Below are positions 54,178 to 63,860 of a stretch of DNA of 64,000 nucleotides, one piece after another. This DNA is from Acinetobacter tianfuensis. Lineage in GTDB: Bacteria; Pseudomonadota; Gammaproteobacteria; Pseudomonadales; Moraxellaceae. Location: positions 28,479 to 92,478 of the forward strand of contig NZ_RAXV01000009.1 in assembly GCF_003611465.1 (NCBI RefSeq), given 5' to 3'. The translations under genes were made by a program, and so were the position numbers. The number at the start of each line of letters is the position of its first letter. The first letter of the stretch is position 1. The notes below the pieces were generated by a model. That model was not told where the DNA came from, did not search any database, and was given only the letters and a program-made list of their open reading frames with translations.

Positions 54178-54791
54178 CGTAAATAAGGCGTTATAGCGGT
54201 ATAGCCTTTCGGGAAGCGCTGTTTGATCTCATCTTCATCTTTTAACGACGGTACAATCACCACATCTTCACCGTGCTGCCAGTTTGCAGGCGTTGCCACT
54301 TTATGGCTGTCTGTCAGCTGCAGTGAATCGACAACACGCAAAACTTCATTAAAGTTGCGTCCTGTAGACGCTGGATAGGTAATAATCAGACGTACTTTTT
54401 TGTTTGGATCAATAATTACCAGGGAGCGTACAGTCAGTGTCTCACTGGCATTTGGGTGAATAAAGTCATAGAGCGTAGACACTTTACGGTCTTGGTCAGC
54501 AATAATTGGAAAGTTAACTGTTGTGTTTTGTGTGCTGTTAATGTCCTTAATCCAGCCGTGATGTGACTCGACATCATCTACAGAAAGCGCAATTGCTTTG
54601 ACATTCCGTTTGGAAAATTCATCTTTCAGCTTTGCCGTAAAGCCGAGCTCTGTGGTGCAGACAGGCGTGTAATCTGCAGGGTGGGAAAACAGGATGCCCC
54701 AGCTGTCACCTAAAAATTCATAAAAATTGATTCGGCCTTCGCTGGAATCTTGATTGAAGTCTGGTGCGGTATCGCCTAAACGTAAACTCAT
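54156..54791 (-). CDS. 1-Cys peroxiredoxin (Prx6/AhpC-TSA family)
   Basis: Peroxidase of 211 residues that reduces hydrogen peroxide and organic peroxides in the cytosol. The peroxidatic Cys45 is in FSHPADYTPVCTTELG, followed by the conserved GWIKDIN and the Prx6-type C-terminal extension DVVIVPSLKDEDEIKQRFPKGYTAITPYLRLTPQP. The CCTCAC/GTGAGG hairpin at the left end of the gene overlaps the last codons, and the mini-hairpin array lies in its 3' untranslated region. No OxyR site was identified in the 345-base gap to secA. Confidence 0.92.
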   Translation of the reverse strand: MSLRLGDTAPDFNQDSSEGRINFYEFLGDSWGILFSHPADYTPVCTTELGFTAKLKDEFSKRNVKAIALSVDDVESHHGWIKDINSTQNTTVNFPIIADQDRKVSTLYDFIHPNASETLTVRSLVIIDPNKKVRLIITYPASTGRNFNEVLRVVDSLQLTDSHKVATPANWQHGEDVVIVPSLKDEDEIKQRFPKGYTAITPYLRLTPQPE

Positions 54792-55136
54792 GATGCTGCC
54801 TCAAAATATTATTGTCGGTATGTACAAACGACTATGAAATAAATTTCTTATCTTGAAAAATAGTGTTTTCATATTTCTTTATGAGTAAATGAGATAAGTA
54901 AGCGGGGTTTAAGTATTTTTTTGATGCTTTTAGCAGATAAAACGCAGCCTCAAACCACTATGTGGCATGATTGAAATTTGTTACATTAACTGGCCTTAAG
55001 TCCATCGGGCTAGAAAATACTGAGATATATTTTTAAGGGCTTTTTGTGCAAAGCCCTTGTACTTCAAATTTCTAGCACCATAATAACGGCTAAGAAAATT
55101 TATTCATTTGACAAGCAAGTTCTAGAGAGTCTATTC
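54792..55136. other. Divergent intergenic region between the peroxiredoxin gene and secA
   Basis: About 345 bases with the promoters of both genes. A clear hairpin at 55035-55058 lies in the probable secA leader. No secM-like gene was recognised. Confidence 0.5.
55035..55058 (+). promoter_or_regulatory. Hairpin in the secA leader
   Basis: AAGGGCTTT and AAAGCCCTT form a 9-bp stem around TTGTGC, about 80 bases before the secA ATG. No T-run follows. It could be an attenuator, an upstream terminator or an mRNA-stability element; only the inverted repeat is seen. Confidence 0.4.
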
Positions 55137-57857
55137 ATGTTGGCAAGTCTGATCGGAGGCATCTTCGGTACTAAAAATGAGCGCGAACTCAAACGCATGC
55201 GAAAAATCGTAGAAAAGATTAATGCGCTCGAGCCGACGATATCTGCACTAAGCGATGCAGACTTATCTGCAAAAACTGAAGAATTCAAACAACGTAATAA
55301 AAATGGTGAAAGCCTAGATAAATTAATGCCTGAAGCATTTGCTGTCTGCCGTGAAGCGGCAAAGCGTGTGATGGGCATGCGCCATTATGATGTACAGCTG
55401 ATTGGCGGTATTACGCTTCACGAAGGTAAAATTGCAGAAATGCGTACCGGTGAAGGTAAAACCCTCATGGGCACGCTGGCTTGTTATTTGAATGCTTTAA
55501 GCGGTGAAGGCGTGCATGTCATTACCGTCAATGACTATTTGGCGCAGCGTGATGCTGAGTTAAACCGTCCGCTATTTGAATTCTTAGGTTTAAGCATTGG
55601 TATTATCTACTCAATGCAAGACCCAACAGAAAAATCGTATGCATACCGCTCAGATATTACCTATGGGACAAATAACGAATTCGGTTTCGACTATTTGCGT
55701 GACAACATGGTGTTCTCTTTAGGAGAGAAGAAGCAGCGCGGCCTGACTTATGCCATTATCGATGAAGTCGACTCCATCTTAATTGACGAAGCGCGTACGC
55801 CGCTGATCATTTCTGGTCAAAGTGAAGACTCTTCTCAGCTCTATGCGGCAATTAACAGCATTCCGCCTAAGCTGCATGCGCAGAAAGAAGAAAAAGTCGC
55901 AGATGGCGGCCATTTTTGGATTGATGAAAAACAGCGTACCGTTGAAATGACCGAAGTCGGCTATGAAACAGTTGAAAATGAACTGATTCAAATGGGTCTA
56001 TTGGCTGAAGGCGAAAGCTTATATTCATCAAATAACTTAAACCTTGTTCATCACGTATCTGCTGCGATCCGTGCGCATTATTTGTATCAGCGCAATGTGC
56101 AGTACATCATTCATGATGGCGAAGTGATCATTGTCGATGAAAACACTGGCCGTACAATGCCGGGCCGCCGCTGGTCTGAAGGTTTGCACCAAGCGGTAGA
56201 AGCGAAAGAAGGCTTAGAAATTCAGCCTGAAAACCAAACTTTGGCAACTACGACGTTCCAGAACTATTTCCGTTTATACAAAAAGCTTTCAGGTATGACA
56301 GGTACTGCTGATACTGAAGCGGCGGAAATGAAAGAAATTTACGGTTTAGATGTGGTCTTGATTCCGACTCACCGCCCAATGGTGCGTAAGGATGAAAATG
56401 ATTTGATCTATTTGAACCGTAACGGTAAATACAACGCAATTATTCAAGAAATTCAGCGTGTGCATGAAGCTGGCGTAGCGCCAATTTTGATTGGTACCGC
56501 TACCATTGAAGCTTCTGAAATTTTATCCGACAAGCTGAAAGAAGCGGGTATCCACCACGAGGTGCTGAATGCTAAGCAGCATGAGCGCGAAGCGGATATT
56601 ATTGCACAGGCAGGTTCTCCGCGTGCTGTAACCATTGCAACCAACATGGCTGGCCGCGGTACAGACATTTTGCTGGGCGGTAACTGGAAAGCGTTGCTGG
56701 CTAAAATTGAAAATCCGGCATCAGAAGATGAACAGCGCTTGAAAGCGGAATGGGAAGCAAATCATGAGGCTGTTTTAGCTTCTGGCGGTTTGCATATTAT
56801 CGGTTCTGAGCGTCATGAATCACGCCGTATCGATAACCAGCTGCGCGGCCGTGCAGGCCGTCAGGGTGACCCTGGTGTTTCACGTTTCTACTTGTCTCTT
56901 GAAGATGATTTGATGCGTATCTTTGCCGGTGACCGTGTTGTCGGCATGATGCGTGCGATGGGGCTGAAAGAAGATGAAGCCATTGAGCACAAAATGGTGT
57001 CACGCTCAATTGAAAATGCGCAGCGTAAAGTTGAAGCGCGCAACTTTGACATCCGTAAAAACTTGCTGAAGTACGATGATGTAAATAACGAACAGCGTAA
57101 AATTATTTATTCTCAGCGCGATGAAGTGCTTGCGGCAAATACACTGCAAGAGTACATCGAAGGCATGATTTCAGATGTGATGAAGGGTGTGATTGGCAGC
57201 TATGTGCCGCCTGAGTCTATTCATGATCAATGGGATATTGCTGGTTTAGAGCAAGCGCTGCGTGAAGATTTAGCTGTTGATCTGCCAATTAGCGCATGGC
57301 TGGAAGAAGACCGCCGTCTGGACGAAGAAGGTTTGTCTGCGCGTATTACGGATGAAGTGCTGACACGTTACCGTGAACGCCGTGTACAGATGGGCGATGA
57401 GTCTGCAGCCATGCTTGAGCGTCATTTTGTACTCAGTTCTCTAGACCGTCATTGGAAAGAACATTTGGCTGCGATGGATTACTTGCGCCAAGGTATTCAT
57501 TTGCGCGGTTATGCTCAAAAGAACCCAGAGCAAGAATACAAAAAAGAAGCATTTAACTTATTTGTAAATATGCTTGCAGTGATTAAATCAGATGTTGTGA
57601 CCGATATTTCACGTGTTCATGTGCCGACTGCAGAGGAAATTGCAGAAATGGAAGCGCAGAAACAGGCTCAAGCCGAGGCAATGCAGCTGAATTTGTCGCA
57701 TGCTGAGTTTGACAGCTTGCTGGAAGAAAACAGTGCGCCTGAAGTTGAAGCGCAATTTACACCGGCAGAAAATGTCATTACTCCGCCAGAGAGCCGCAAC
57801 TCGCCATGTCCATGCGGTTCAGGCCTGAAATATAAGCAGTGTCACGGCAGAATTTAA
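55137..57857 (+). CDS. secA: Preprotein translocase ATPase SecA
   Basis: Motor ATPase of the Sec translocon, 906 residues from [24 protein letters not shown]1 has the Walker [12 protein letters not shown] and DEAD-like [15 protein letters not shown]; the preprotein cross-linking domain follows, then NBD2 with [17 protein letters not shown] and [23 protein letters not shown]. The helical wing/scaffold includes [26 protein letters not shown]. The C-terminal zinc site is [14 protein letters not shown], which binds SecB and lipids. An in-frame extension of 31 codons upstream lacks a ribosome site. A terminator follows. Confidence 0.98.
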   Translation: MLASLIGGIFGTKNERELKRMRKIVEKINALEPTISALSDADLSAKTEEFKQRNKNGESLDKLMPEAFAVCREAAKRVMGMRHYDVQLIGGITLHEGKIAEMRTGEGKTLMGTLACYLNALSGEGVHVITVNDYLAQRDAELNRPLFEFLGLSIGIIYSMQDPTEKSYAYRSDITYGTNNEFGFDYLRDNMVFSLGEKKQRGLTYAIIDEVDSILIDEARTPLIISGQSEDSSQLYAAINSIPPKLHAQKEEKVADGGHFWIDEKQRTVEMTEVGYETVENELIQMGLLAEGESLYSSNNLNLVHHVSAAIRAHYLYQRNVQYIIHDGEVIIVDENTGRTMPGRRWSEGLHQAVEAKEGLEIQPENQTLATTTFQNYFRLYKKLSGMTGTADTEAAEMKEIYGLDVVLIPTHRPMVRKDENDLIYLNRNGKYNAIIQEIQRVHEAGVAPILIGTATIEASEILSDKLKEAGIHHEVLNAKQHEREADIIAQAGSPRAVTIATNMAGRGTDILLGGNWKALLAKIENPASEDEQRLKAEWEANHEAVLASGGLHIIGSERHESRRIDNQLRGRAGRQGDPGVSRFYLSLEDDLMRIFAGDRVVGMMRAMGLKEDEAIEHKMVSRSIENAQRKVEARNFDIRKNLLKYDDVNNEQRKIIYSQRDEVLAANTLQEYIEGMISDVMKGVIGSYVPPESIHDQWDIAGLEQALREDLAVDLPISAWLEEDRRLDEEGLSARITDEVLTRYRERRVQMGDESAAMLERHFVLSSLDRHWKEHLAAMDYLRQGIHLRGYAQKNPEQEYKKEAFNLFVNMLAVIKSDVVTDISRVHVPTAEEIAEMEAQKQAQAEAMQLNLSHAEFDSLLEENSAPEVEAQFTPAENVITPPESRNSPCPCGSGLKYKQCHGRI

Positions 57858-57871
57858 GTGATACCTAAACG

Positions 57872-57900
57872 AATCAGAACCCTGAGGTTCTGATTTTTTT
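57872..57900 (+). terminator. Intrinsic terminator of secA
   Basis: AATCAGAACC and GGTTCTGATT around CTGA, followed by a T-run. Confidence 0.9.
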
Positions 57901-57994
57901 GTTTAATAAATTTGCAGTCAGCCAATAGTATTTGCAGTTCGCGGTATTCGGTGGTATTTAATTGCAAAGAACCTTTGATCTTGCGGAAAAGATA

Positions 57995-58351
57995 ATGAAA
58001 AAATTATTACAGCCTTTCATGATTGCTATGTTGGCAATTCCAGCAGCTGCATTTGCCAATCCAGCTCAAACAACAACACCTGAAAAGGTAAAGCAGGCGC
58101 TTGGCCCAACAACAGCAGATGCTGTCATTGGCGCAGATGGTAAAGTAACGGTGACCAGTCCGCGCACAGGCATACGTTATACATTTGAGAATCCTAATAA
58201 GCCAATCGTGATTCAAACAGCGGCTATTGCAGCTGCAAATGGCGCAAATGCAGACCGCATTGTTGCAGACAATCCAGCATTGTCTACAGCCAGTCAGCAA
58301 AAAGCGAAGCAAGCTTTATTAAATGAAGCGGCTCAGCTTGCACGTAACTGA
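57995..58351 (+). CDS. Small secreted protein, unknown function
   Basis: A 118-residue exported protein from MKKLLQPFMIAMLAIPAAAFA, which is a clean signal peptide with an AFA cleavage site. The start at 57995 has GGAAAAG upstream. The mature part is small, Ala-rich and lacks Cys; it includes DAVIGADGKVTVTSPRTGIRYTFENPNKPIVIQTAAIAAANG. I do not recognise a family. A terminator follows at 58372. It stands between secA and argJ but has its own transcription signals and no visible link to them. Confidence 0.75.
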   Translation: MKKLLQPFMIAMLAIPAAAFANPAQTTTPEKVKQALGPTTADAVIGADGKVTVTSPRTGIRYTFENPNKPIVIQTAAIAAANGANADRIVADNPALSTASQQKAKQALLNEAAQLARN

Positions 58352-58371
58352 TTTTATTCAGAACACTTAAG

Positions 58372-58395
58372 ACCAGCCGCTGAGCTGGTTTTTTG
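58372..58395 (+). terminator. Intrinsic terminator after the small secreted protein gene
   Basis: ACCAGC and GCTGGT around CGCTGA, followed by a T-run. Confidence 0.85.
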
Positions 58396-58517
58396 TTATT
58401 TGAACTTCATGCCTTGATATAGAAGAAAAGTCTTGCTAATACACGGCTTCTACTCGATTTTTTATGTTTTTTACTCTAAGCTGTATTTTTCTTCAAATCC
58501 GAATTGGACGTTTAAAA

Positions 58518-59738
58518 ATGGCAGTTGGTGACGTATCTATGCCGCAAATGCATGCGGTGAAAGGTGTAAAAATTGGTTCAGCAGAAGCATATGTACGTTA
58601 TCAGAACCGACGTGACCTAGTTGTTTTTGAATTTGCTGAAGGAACTAATGTTGCGGGCGTATTTACCCAAAATGCATTTTGCGCAGCACCTGTGCGTGTT
58701 TGCAAAAAGCATTTGGAAATGGGCAATCCACGTTATTTGATTATTAATACTGGTAATGCGAATGCTGGAACAGGCACGCTAGGTATGGATAATGCCAAAG
58801 CAACTTGTTTTAAATTGGCAGAGCTGGCTCAGGTGAAGCCTTCTGAAATTCTTCCTTTTTCAACCGGTGTGATTGGTGAGCAGCTTCCAATGAAACGCCT
58901 GCTGTCTGGTTTGCAGCCTGCATTAGATTCTCTAAGTGAAAATGCATGGCTTGATGCTGCAACTGGCATTATGACCACAGATACGACGCCTAAAGGCGCA
59001 TCTGAGCAGTTTATGCTGGATGGCATTACCTACAGCATGACAGGTATTTCTAAGGGTGCAGGCATGATCCGCCCGAATATGGCGACGATGCTTGGCTACG
59101 TAGCGACGGATGCGCCTATCAGCCAAGAACTGGTGCAGCAGCTTTTAAGTGAGACTGCAAATGTATCATTTAACCGTATTACGATCGATGGTGATACCTC
59201 GACCAATGACTCATGCATTTTTGCAGCTACAGGTCAGGCTGGCGGTGCAGAAATTACATCAAAAGATGATGAGCGTTATGCAGTCGTGGCAGAAGTATTC
59301 ACGCGCGTGATGAAGCGTTTAGCGCAGCTGATTGTACGTGATGGTGAAGGCGCGACTAAATTTATTACTGTCGCAGTCGAAGGCGGCGCAAATACGCAAG
59401 AGTGCTGTGATGTTGCTTACAGCATTGCGCATTCACCGCTGGTAAAAACGGCGTTATTTGCTTCTGATCCGAACTGGGGGCGTATTTTGGCGGCAATTGG
59501 CTATGCAGGTGTGCCTGAGCTGGATGTTGAAAATATTCAAGTTTGGCTAGGTGATGTTCAAATTTGTAAGGATGGCGGTGCTGCAGCAGACTATACAGAA
59601 GCGGCTGGCGCAGCAGAAATGCAGAAAACAGAGATCACTATCCGTGTTGATTTAGGCCGCGGATCAGAAAAAGATACAGTATATACCTGTGACTTATCTT
59701 ATGATTATGTCAAGATTAATGCTGATTACCGTTCGTAA
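58518..59738 (+). CDS. argJ: Bifunctional ornithine acetyltransferase / N-acetylglutamate synthase
   Basis: Arginine biosynthesis enzyme that recycles the acetyl group from N-acetylornithine to glutamate, 406 residues from [20 protein letters not shown]. ArgJ cleaves itself before a Thr; the conserved site is in [20 protein letters not shown]. Other hallmarks are [56 protein letters not shown] and [16 protein letters not shown]. The ATG at 58518 follows an A-rich stretch; an 18-codon extension exists but is not supported. A terminator follows the stop. Confidence 0.96.
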   Translation: MAVGDVSMPQMHAVKGVKIGSAEAYVRYQNRRDLVVFEFAEGTNVAGVFTQNAFCAAPVRVCKKHLEMGNPRYLIINTGNANAGTGTLGMDNAKATCFKLAELAQVKPSEILPFSTGVIGEQLPMKRLLSGLQPALDSLSENAWLDAATGIMTTDTTPKGASEQFMLDGITYSMTGISKGAGMIRPNMATMLGYVATDAPISQELVQQLLSETANVSFNRITIDGDTSTNDSCIFAATGQAGGAEITSKDDERYAVVAEVFTRVMKRLAQLIVRDGEGATKFITVAVEGGANTQECCDVAYSIAHSPLVKTALFASDPNWGRILAAIGYAGVPELDVENIQVWLGDVQICKDGGAAADYTEAAGAAEMQKTEITIRVDLGRGSEKDTVYTCDLSYDYVKINADYRS

Positions 59739-59752
59739 TTGATTGTTAGATG

Positions 59753-59777
59753 AAAAGCCTCCGTTGTGAGGCTTTTT
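59753..59777 (+). terminator. Intrinsic terminator of argJ
   Basis: AAAAGCCTC and GAGGCTTTTTT arms with a short loop, 15 bases after the argJ stop. Confidence 0.88.
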
Positions 59778-59894
59778 TGCAGCTGCAATTTTTTTATTGA
59801 CTGGTCTAAAAAGTCAAGATAAGCCATTTTAGACCAGTGTTTTGGGTAATGCTCATTTTGTAAAGTGGGCACAAAGGATAGAGAAGACCTAGTT

Positions 59895-60962
59895 ATGAGT
59901 AATGCGGATAATTTAATTGCCAATGAAGCTAAATCCATTGTGCAGGCGCATTTAGACCGTTTGGGTGATTTAAAAGAGCATCAGCTTACGGAAGAAGCAA
60001 AGCTTGAAAAGTTTGAGCTCATTCGCGTTGAATTGAAAAAGCGCAATGCGGTTCTGGTTGCGCATTATTATTGTGACCCAGAAGTGCAGGAGCTTGCTGA
60101 GCTGACTGGGGGCTGTGTCTCTGATTCTTTAGAAATGGCGCGTTTTGGGCGTGATCATGAGGCAACCACCTTAGTTGTGGCCGGCGTTAAATTTATGGGC
60201 GAAACTTCAAAAATTCTTTCGCCGGAAAAAACCGTGCTGATGCCGACCTTAGAGGCCACCTGTTCTCTGGATTTGGGCTGTCCTGTGGATGAATTTACCC
60301 AGTTTTGTGATGCGCATCCTGACCATACCGTTGTGGTCTATGCCAATACTTCTGCAGCAGTGAAAGCGCGTGCAGACTGGGTCGTGACCTCAAGCTGCGC
60401 TGTAGAAATTGTGGAGCACTTAGACAGTCTGGGTGAAAAAATCATTTGGGCGCCAGATCAGCATTTGGGCCGTTATATTCAAAAGAAAACCGGCGCAGAT
60501 ATGCTGCTTTGGGATGGCGCCTGCATCGTGCATGAAGAATTCCGCGCGCGCGGCATTGCTAATATGAAAGCGCTGTATCCAGATGCCGCGGTATTGGTGC
60601 ATCCAGAGTCGCCTGAATCTGTTGTTGATATTGCAGATGCTGTCGGCAGTACTTCACAATTGATTAAAGCGGCGCAAACTTTGCCTCATGAGCGTTTAAT
60701 CGTAGCAACAGACCGCGGCATCTTCTACAAAATGCAGCAAGCTGTGCCCAATAAGATATTGGTTGAAGCGCCAACTGCTGGAGAAGGGGCAACTTGCCGT
60801 TCTTGCGCGCATTGCCCATGGATGGCAATGAATGAATTGGATGGAATTTTAGAGGTTTTGCAAAAAGGTGATCAAGAAATATTCGTAGATCCTGCCTTGG
60901 CAGAGCGCGCTAAATTGCCTTTAGACCGCATGCTTGAATTCAGCGCAAGCTTAAAACGTTAA
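59895..60962 (+). CDS. nadA: Quinolinate synthase
   Basis: 4Fe-4S enzyme that condenses iminoaspartate with DHAP to quinolinate in NAD synthesis, 355 residues from [13 protein letters not shown]. The three repeated domains are visible, with [64 protein letters not shown], and [14 protein letters not shown]. The cluster ligands are Cys residues including the CRSCAHC motif (C-x2-C-x2-C) near the C-terminus, as in the E. coli type. A GTG 10 codons upstream is possible but less likely. The next features are the tRNA operon. Confidence 0.97.
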   Translation: MSNADNLIANEAKSIVQAHLDRLGDLKEHQLTEEAKLEKFELIRVELKKRNAVLVAHYYCDPEVQELAELTGGCVSDSLEMARFGRDHEATTLVVAGVKFMGETSKILSPEKTVLMPTLEATCSLDLGCPVDEFTQFCDAHPDHTVVVYANTSAAVKARADWVVTSSCAVEIVEHLDSLGEKIIWAPDQHLGRYIQKKTGADMLLWDGACIVHEEFRARGIANMKALYPDAAVLVHPESPESVVDIADAVGSTSQLIKAAQTLPHERLIVATDRGIFYKMQQAVPNKILVEAPTAGEGATCRSCAHCPWMAMNELDGILEVLQKGDQEIFVDPALAERAKLPLDRMLEFSASLKR

Positions 60963-61039
60963 AATTGCTTGTAAAATAGCTATAATGCTTGATAAATAAG
61001 CGGTTGAAGCGTTTTTTTAGATTTTTTTGCAGATAGGTG

Positions 61040-61068
61040 TTGACGTTATCCAGCGTCACGCCTAGAAT
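61040..61068 (+). promoter_or_regulatory. Sigma-70 promoter of the tRNA operon
   Basis: TTGACG (61040-61045) and TAGAAT (61063-61068) are 17 bases apart, about 60 bases before the first tRNA. Confidence 0.75.
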
Positions 61069-61127
61069 GCACACCGTACCGAACGATACATCGAAAGATA
61101 AGTTGAACGGTGCAAGCTGAGATGAAG

Positions 61128-61204
61128 CGGAGCATAGCACAGCCTGGTAGTGCACCTGGTTTGGGACCAGGGGGTCGTAGGTTCGAATCCTACTGCTCCG
61201 ACCA
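61128..61204 (+). tRNA. tRNA-Pro (TGG)
   Basis: 77-base cloverleaf with encoded CCA. Acceptor arms CGGAGCA/TGCTCCG; anticodon loop TTTGGGA gives anticodon TGG; T arm has GTTCGAATC. It is identical to the fourth tRNA of the cluster (61450-61526). Confidence 0.95.
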
Positions 61205-61240
61205 ATTCTTCAAGGCAACATGATGATTTCATCAAGTAAC

Positions 61241-61317
61241 GCGCTTGTAGCTCAGTTGGATAGAGCATCCGCCTTCTAAGCGGATGGTCACAGGTTCGAA
61301 TCCTGTCAGGCGCGCCA
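61241..61317 (+). tRNA. tRNA-Arg (TCT)
   Basis: 77-base cloverleaf with encoded CCA. Acceptor GCGCTTG/CAGGCGC; anticodon stem TCCGC/GCGGA around loop CTTCTAA gives TCT; T arm GTTCGAATC. Part of the Pro-Arg-His-Pro cluster. Confidence 0.95.
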
Positions 61318-61354
61318 TTTAGGTCGCTTGATATTAAGAATCAAATGCTGTTAT

Positions 61355-61431
61355 GGTGGATGTAGCTCAGTTGGTAGAGCCCTGGATTGTGATTCCAGTT
61401 GTCGCGGGTTCGAATCCCGTCATTCACCCCA
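61355..61431 (+). tRNA. tRNA-His (GTG)
   Basis: Cloverleaf with encoded CCA. The extra G at position -1 (61355) opposes C73, the identity element of tRNA-His. Acceptor GTGGATG/CATTCAC; anticodon GTG in TTGTGAT. Confidence 0.95.
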
Positions 61432-61449
61432 ACTCTTAGCAGTTGAAAT

Positions 61450-61526
61450 CGGAGCATAGCACAGCCTGGTAGTGCACCTGGTTTGGGACCAGGGGGTCGT
61501 AGGTTCGAATCCTACTGCTCCGACCA
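61450..61526 (+). tRNA. tRNA-Pro (TGG), second identical copy
   Basis: Base-for-base the same 77-base gene as 61128-61204, with anticodon TGG and encoded CCA. The flanks differ, so only the gene was duplicated or homogenised. Confidence 0.95.
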
Positions 61527-61601
61527 TCTCCTTAAAGATGGTCGAGATAAAGATGCCGCATTCAGCGGTTTTTTTATGCCTGAAATTTGGCATCTGTAAA
61601 T

Positions 61602-61629
61602 AAAAGCCTCTTTAAAAAGAGGCTTTTTT
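61602..61629. terminator. Intrinsic terminator downstream of the tRNA cluster and yfiB-like gene
   Basis: AAAAGCCTCTTT and AAAGAGGCTTTT arms with a short loop and T-run on either strand; placed between convergent units. Confidence 0.85.
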
Positions 61630-61648
61630 GTTTATATGATTTTAGTGA

Positions 61649-62128
61649 TTATGGGATGATTGTAATATTTACTCTGCGGTTTTTGGCGCGGCCTTCCTCA
61701 GTGTCGTTGTTCGCAATGGGCTGATCTGAGCCGCGGCCTAAAATTTGTAAATTCTTAGACTGAAAACCTTGTGCTAAAAATATATTTGCAACGCTTTGAG
61801 CGCGTTTTTGAGAGAGCTGGTAGTTATAGCTGGCTTGGCCGACATTATCGCTATGTCCAGTAAATTTCAGTTTATCTAACTCATATTTTTTTAATTGTTT
61901 AGAGAGGTTAGTCAGTTTGACTGTTTGCTGGTTTTGGATGCGGTAATCATCAAAGCTGAAAAGCAGACGTTCAGGCAATGCAAGAGTCCATCCTTCATTC
62001 TGAAGCTCGAAACCTTCTTTTTTAAGCATGCGGGCCTGTTTGTAGCTGACATTTCCTAGGTTCATACAGCCGCTAAATACTGCTGTGAGAGAAAGTATAA
62101 AAATAGAGAGATAGATTTTTCTTAGCAT
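61649..62128 (-). CDS. yfiB: OmpA-domain outer-membrane lipoprotein, YfiB-like
   Basis: Outer-membrane lipoprotein of 159 residues from MLRKIYLSIFILSL; lipobox VFSGC (Cys21). The C-terminal OmpA domain binds peptidoglycan: FTGHSDNVGQASYNYQLSQKRAQSVANIFLAQG and GRGSDQPIANNDTEEGRAKNRRVNITI. In P. aeruginosa, YfiB captures YfiR and so frees the cyclase YfiN. It overlaps the end of the upstream cyclase gene by seven bases, and the order YfiR-YfiN-YfiB is the same as in the known operon. Similarity is by architecture and context. Confidence 0.85.
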   Translation of the reverse strand: MLRKIYLSIFILSLTAVFSGCMNLGNVSYKQARMLKKEGFELQNEGWTLALPERLLFSFDDYRIQNQQTVKLTNLSKQLKKYELDKLKFTGHSDNVGQASYNYQLSQKRAQSVANIFLAQGFQSKNLQILGRGSDQPIANNDTEEGRAKNRRVNITIIP

Positions 62129-63360
62129 AATGAACCTATAGATAGTTTTGATTGAGAGGAGATATGCCATTTATCTGCACGGTTTTTGGCATCGTGCATG
62201 GCTTGATCTGCGTCAGTAATTAAATCTTCAGGGGATTTTGCAAGTTGAGAAAGCGCAACGCCAATGCTGGCATTGAGGTAAATGTGCCTCTGCTCATACA
62301 TATAGGTTAATGAATAACAATTATGAATTTGCTGACAGAGTGCTTCTATGGTTTGCATATCCATAATATCTGGCACGATGACTGCAAATTCATCACCGCC
62401 TAAACGGGAGAAAAAAGCATTTTCCGGTAAAATCTTTTTAACGCAGTAGGCGGAAGCGCGAAGAACAGCATCGCCAGCAAGATAGCCATACTGATCATTA
62501 ATATTTTTAAATTGATCAATATCAATAAAAAATACAGCGGCGTTTTTAACGGAATTGTCTTCAAAAAGTTTAAATAACGTTTCATAGAAATAATTGCGGT
62601 TTGGCAGCTGTGTCATTGGGTCGTGGCGGGATTGATGCTGTAATTTACTATTTTCAAAAACTAAGTTGTTGTTAGATTGCTCAATTTCGCTTAATAAGCC
62701 ATTGAAGGCTGTGCTTAAAGCTTGCAGTTCTTGAATATCTGAACTTGCTACACGCATGGTGTAATTTTTTTTCATGCTGATGGTTTGTGCTGATTCAACG
62801 GTATTGCGAATAGATTGCATGAGGTATTGGTAGACCGAACTGACAGACCAAAACACAGTTGCAAGTAAAATAAGAAATCCAATAAATAAACCGAGTAAAA
62901 TTTTATGGAAAAAACTGACCAAATCTGAAGAGTTGCCATAAACAACCAGCTGTCCGTAAATAATATTGTCGTGCTTGATCGGGAGTGTGATTGGTTCCCT
63001 ATAAAATAAAGAGTCTAGCAGATACTGGCTTGACCATTTGCTAATAGGTTCTTGTTCCGTATGCGCCATAACAGTTTGCTGCGGCGAAAAAATATCAATT
63101 GAGCGGATGGGGTATTGCTGATTATATTCCTGAATAATTTTGCCCATGGTGTTTTGGTCATTAAATACGACTGCGGGCTGCAGGCGTTCATTAATGGCCT
63201 GAGATAAAATATTTAAACTGCTTTTAGCATAGGTATTCATGGTGTAAGTAGAGATGGCAAGCAAAATAGCAGAACACATGCCAAAAGTTAGAATAAATAT
63301 GGTCAGCTGGGAGCGTGTGAAGAGCTGATGTAATGTAATGGGGTTGTAGAGCTGTTTCAT
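62122..63360 (-). CDS. yfiN: Membrane diguanylate cyclase, YfiN/TpbB-like
   Basis: Cyclic-di-GMP synthase of 412 residues. One helix at about 18-40 (TIFILTFGMCSAILLAISTY), a periplasmic domain to about 150, a second helix (ILLGLFIGFLILLATVFWSV), HAMP, and a GGDEF domain with HDPMTQLPNRNYF, FIDIDQFKNINDQYGYLAGD and SRLGGDEFAVIVP (321-325). The layout matches YfiN. No RxxD inhibitory site is present before GGDEF (the stretch reads PENAFFSRL), so product feedback by the classical I-site is unlikely. It overlaps both neighbouring genes by a few bases, forming one operon. Confidence 0.88.
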   Translation of the reverse strand: MKQLYNPITLHQLFTRSQLTIFILTFGMCSAILLAISTYTMNTYAKSSLNILSQAINERLQPAVVFNDQNTMGKIIQEYNQQYPIRSIDIFSPQQTVMAHTEQEPISKWSSQYLLDSLFYREPITLPIKHDNIIYGQLVVYGNSSDLVSFFHKILLGLFIGFLILLATVFWSVSSVYQYLMQSIRNTVESAQTISMKKNYTMRVASSDIQELQALSTAFNGLLSEIEQSNNNLVFENSKLQHQSRHDPMTQLPNRNYFYETLFKLFEDNSVKNAAVFFIDIDQFKNINDQYGYLAGDAVLRASAYCVKKILPENAFFSRLGGDEFAVIVPDIMDMQTIEALCQQIHNCYSLTYMYEQRHIYLNASIGVALSQLAKSPEDLITDADQAMHDAKNRADKWHISSQSKLSIGSLC

Positions 63361-63860
63361 TGATTGGACTCCGCTGTTTTTGCGAGCAGTAATACGCGCG
63401 GATCAATATGAATTTTGGATTGGCTTAAGCTCTCCATGTTTACTTTAAAGGCATAGTTCGATCCTTTCTTATATAAACAGAAGGCGCTGCCAATTTCGCA
63501 GTTATTGTTATTGGTGCTAATAGAAAGTGCTGGGAATGTTACAGCTGTATTAAGCAGATGCTGTTCTTCTTGATCAGAGAGTGTGCTGAAAAATAAAGCT
63601 GTACAATTCGTGTTCTTGATTTGCTGACTTTGAATATTGCTGATTTTGTAAGAAGCATTTGCTGGTAAATGGTTTGTTAACTGCTGAGCAAAGCTCGGAT
63701 TGTTCACGACACAAATTTCAGGCACGGGATTAGGCCACTTTGCATAACTTAAAATGGCAAAAGATGTGCTGTAAATATTAGATGTAGGGGCAGCATAGAT
63801 AGTTGGTGAAATAATCGCTGCACACATCCATATTAAAAGTTTTCTGTGTAAATGAAGCAT
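63357..63860 (-). CDS. yfiR: Periplasmic YfiR-like repressor of the cyclase
   Basis: A 167-residue periplasmic protein of the YfiR family. Start at 63860 (MLHLHRKLLIWMCAAIISPTIYAAP), with a signal peptide cleaved near IYA. Family features: SFAILSYAKWPNPVPEICVVNNPSFAQQL, ALFFSTLSD, SNNN-type CEIGSAFCLYKKGSNYAFKVNMESLSQSKIHIDPRVLLLAK at the end. Several Cys residues may form the disulfides that stabilise YfiR. In the known system it binds the periplasmic domain of YfiN and keeps it inactive. Its stop overlaps the cyclase start (4 bases). Confidence 0.85.
   Translation of the reverse strand: MLHLHRKLLIWMCAAIISPTIYAAPTSNIYSTSFAILSYAKWPNPVPEICVVNNPSFAQQLTNHLPANASYKISNIQSQQIKNTNCTALFFSTLSDQEEQHLLNTAVTFPALSISTNNNNCEIGSAFCLYKKGSNYAFKVNMESLSQSKIHIDPRVLLLAKTAESNQ

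Noticed and set aside
53902..54186. Open frames on both strands across the hairpin array (about 94 and 64 codons)
   Set aside because: They are built from the palindromic units, have no ribosome site and no protein-like pattern; one overlaps the peroxiredoxin gene end. Treated as by-products of the repeat structure.
61062..61268. Minus-strand frame across the tRNA-Pro and tRNA-Arg genes
   Set aside because: It is antisense to clear tRNA genes and gives the well-known spurious peptide type (VGFEPTTPW...).
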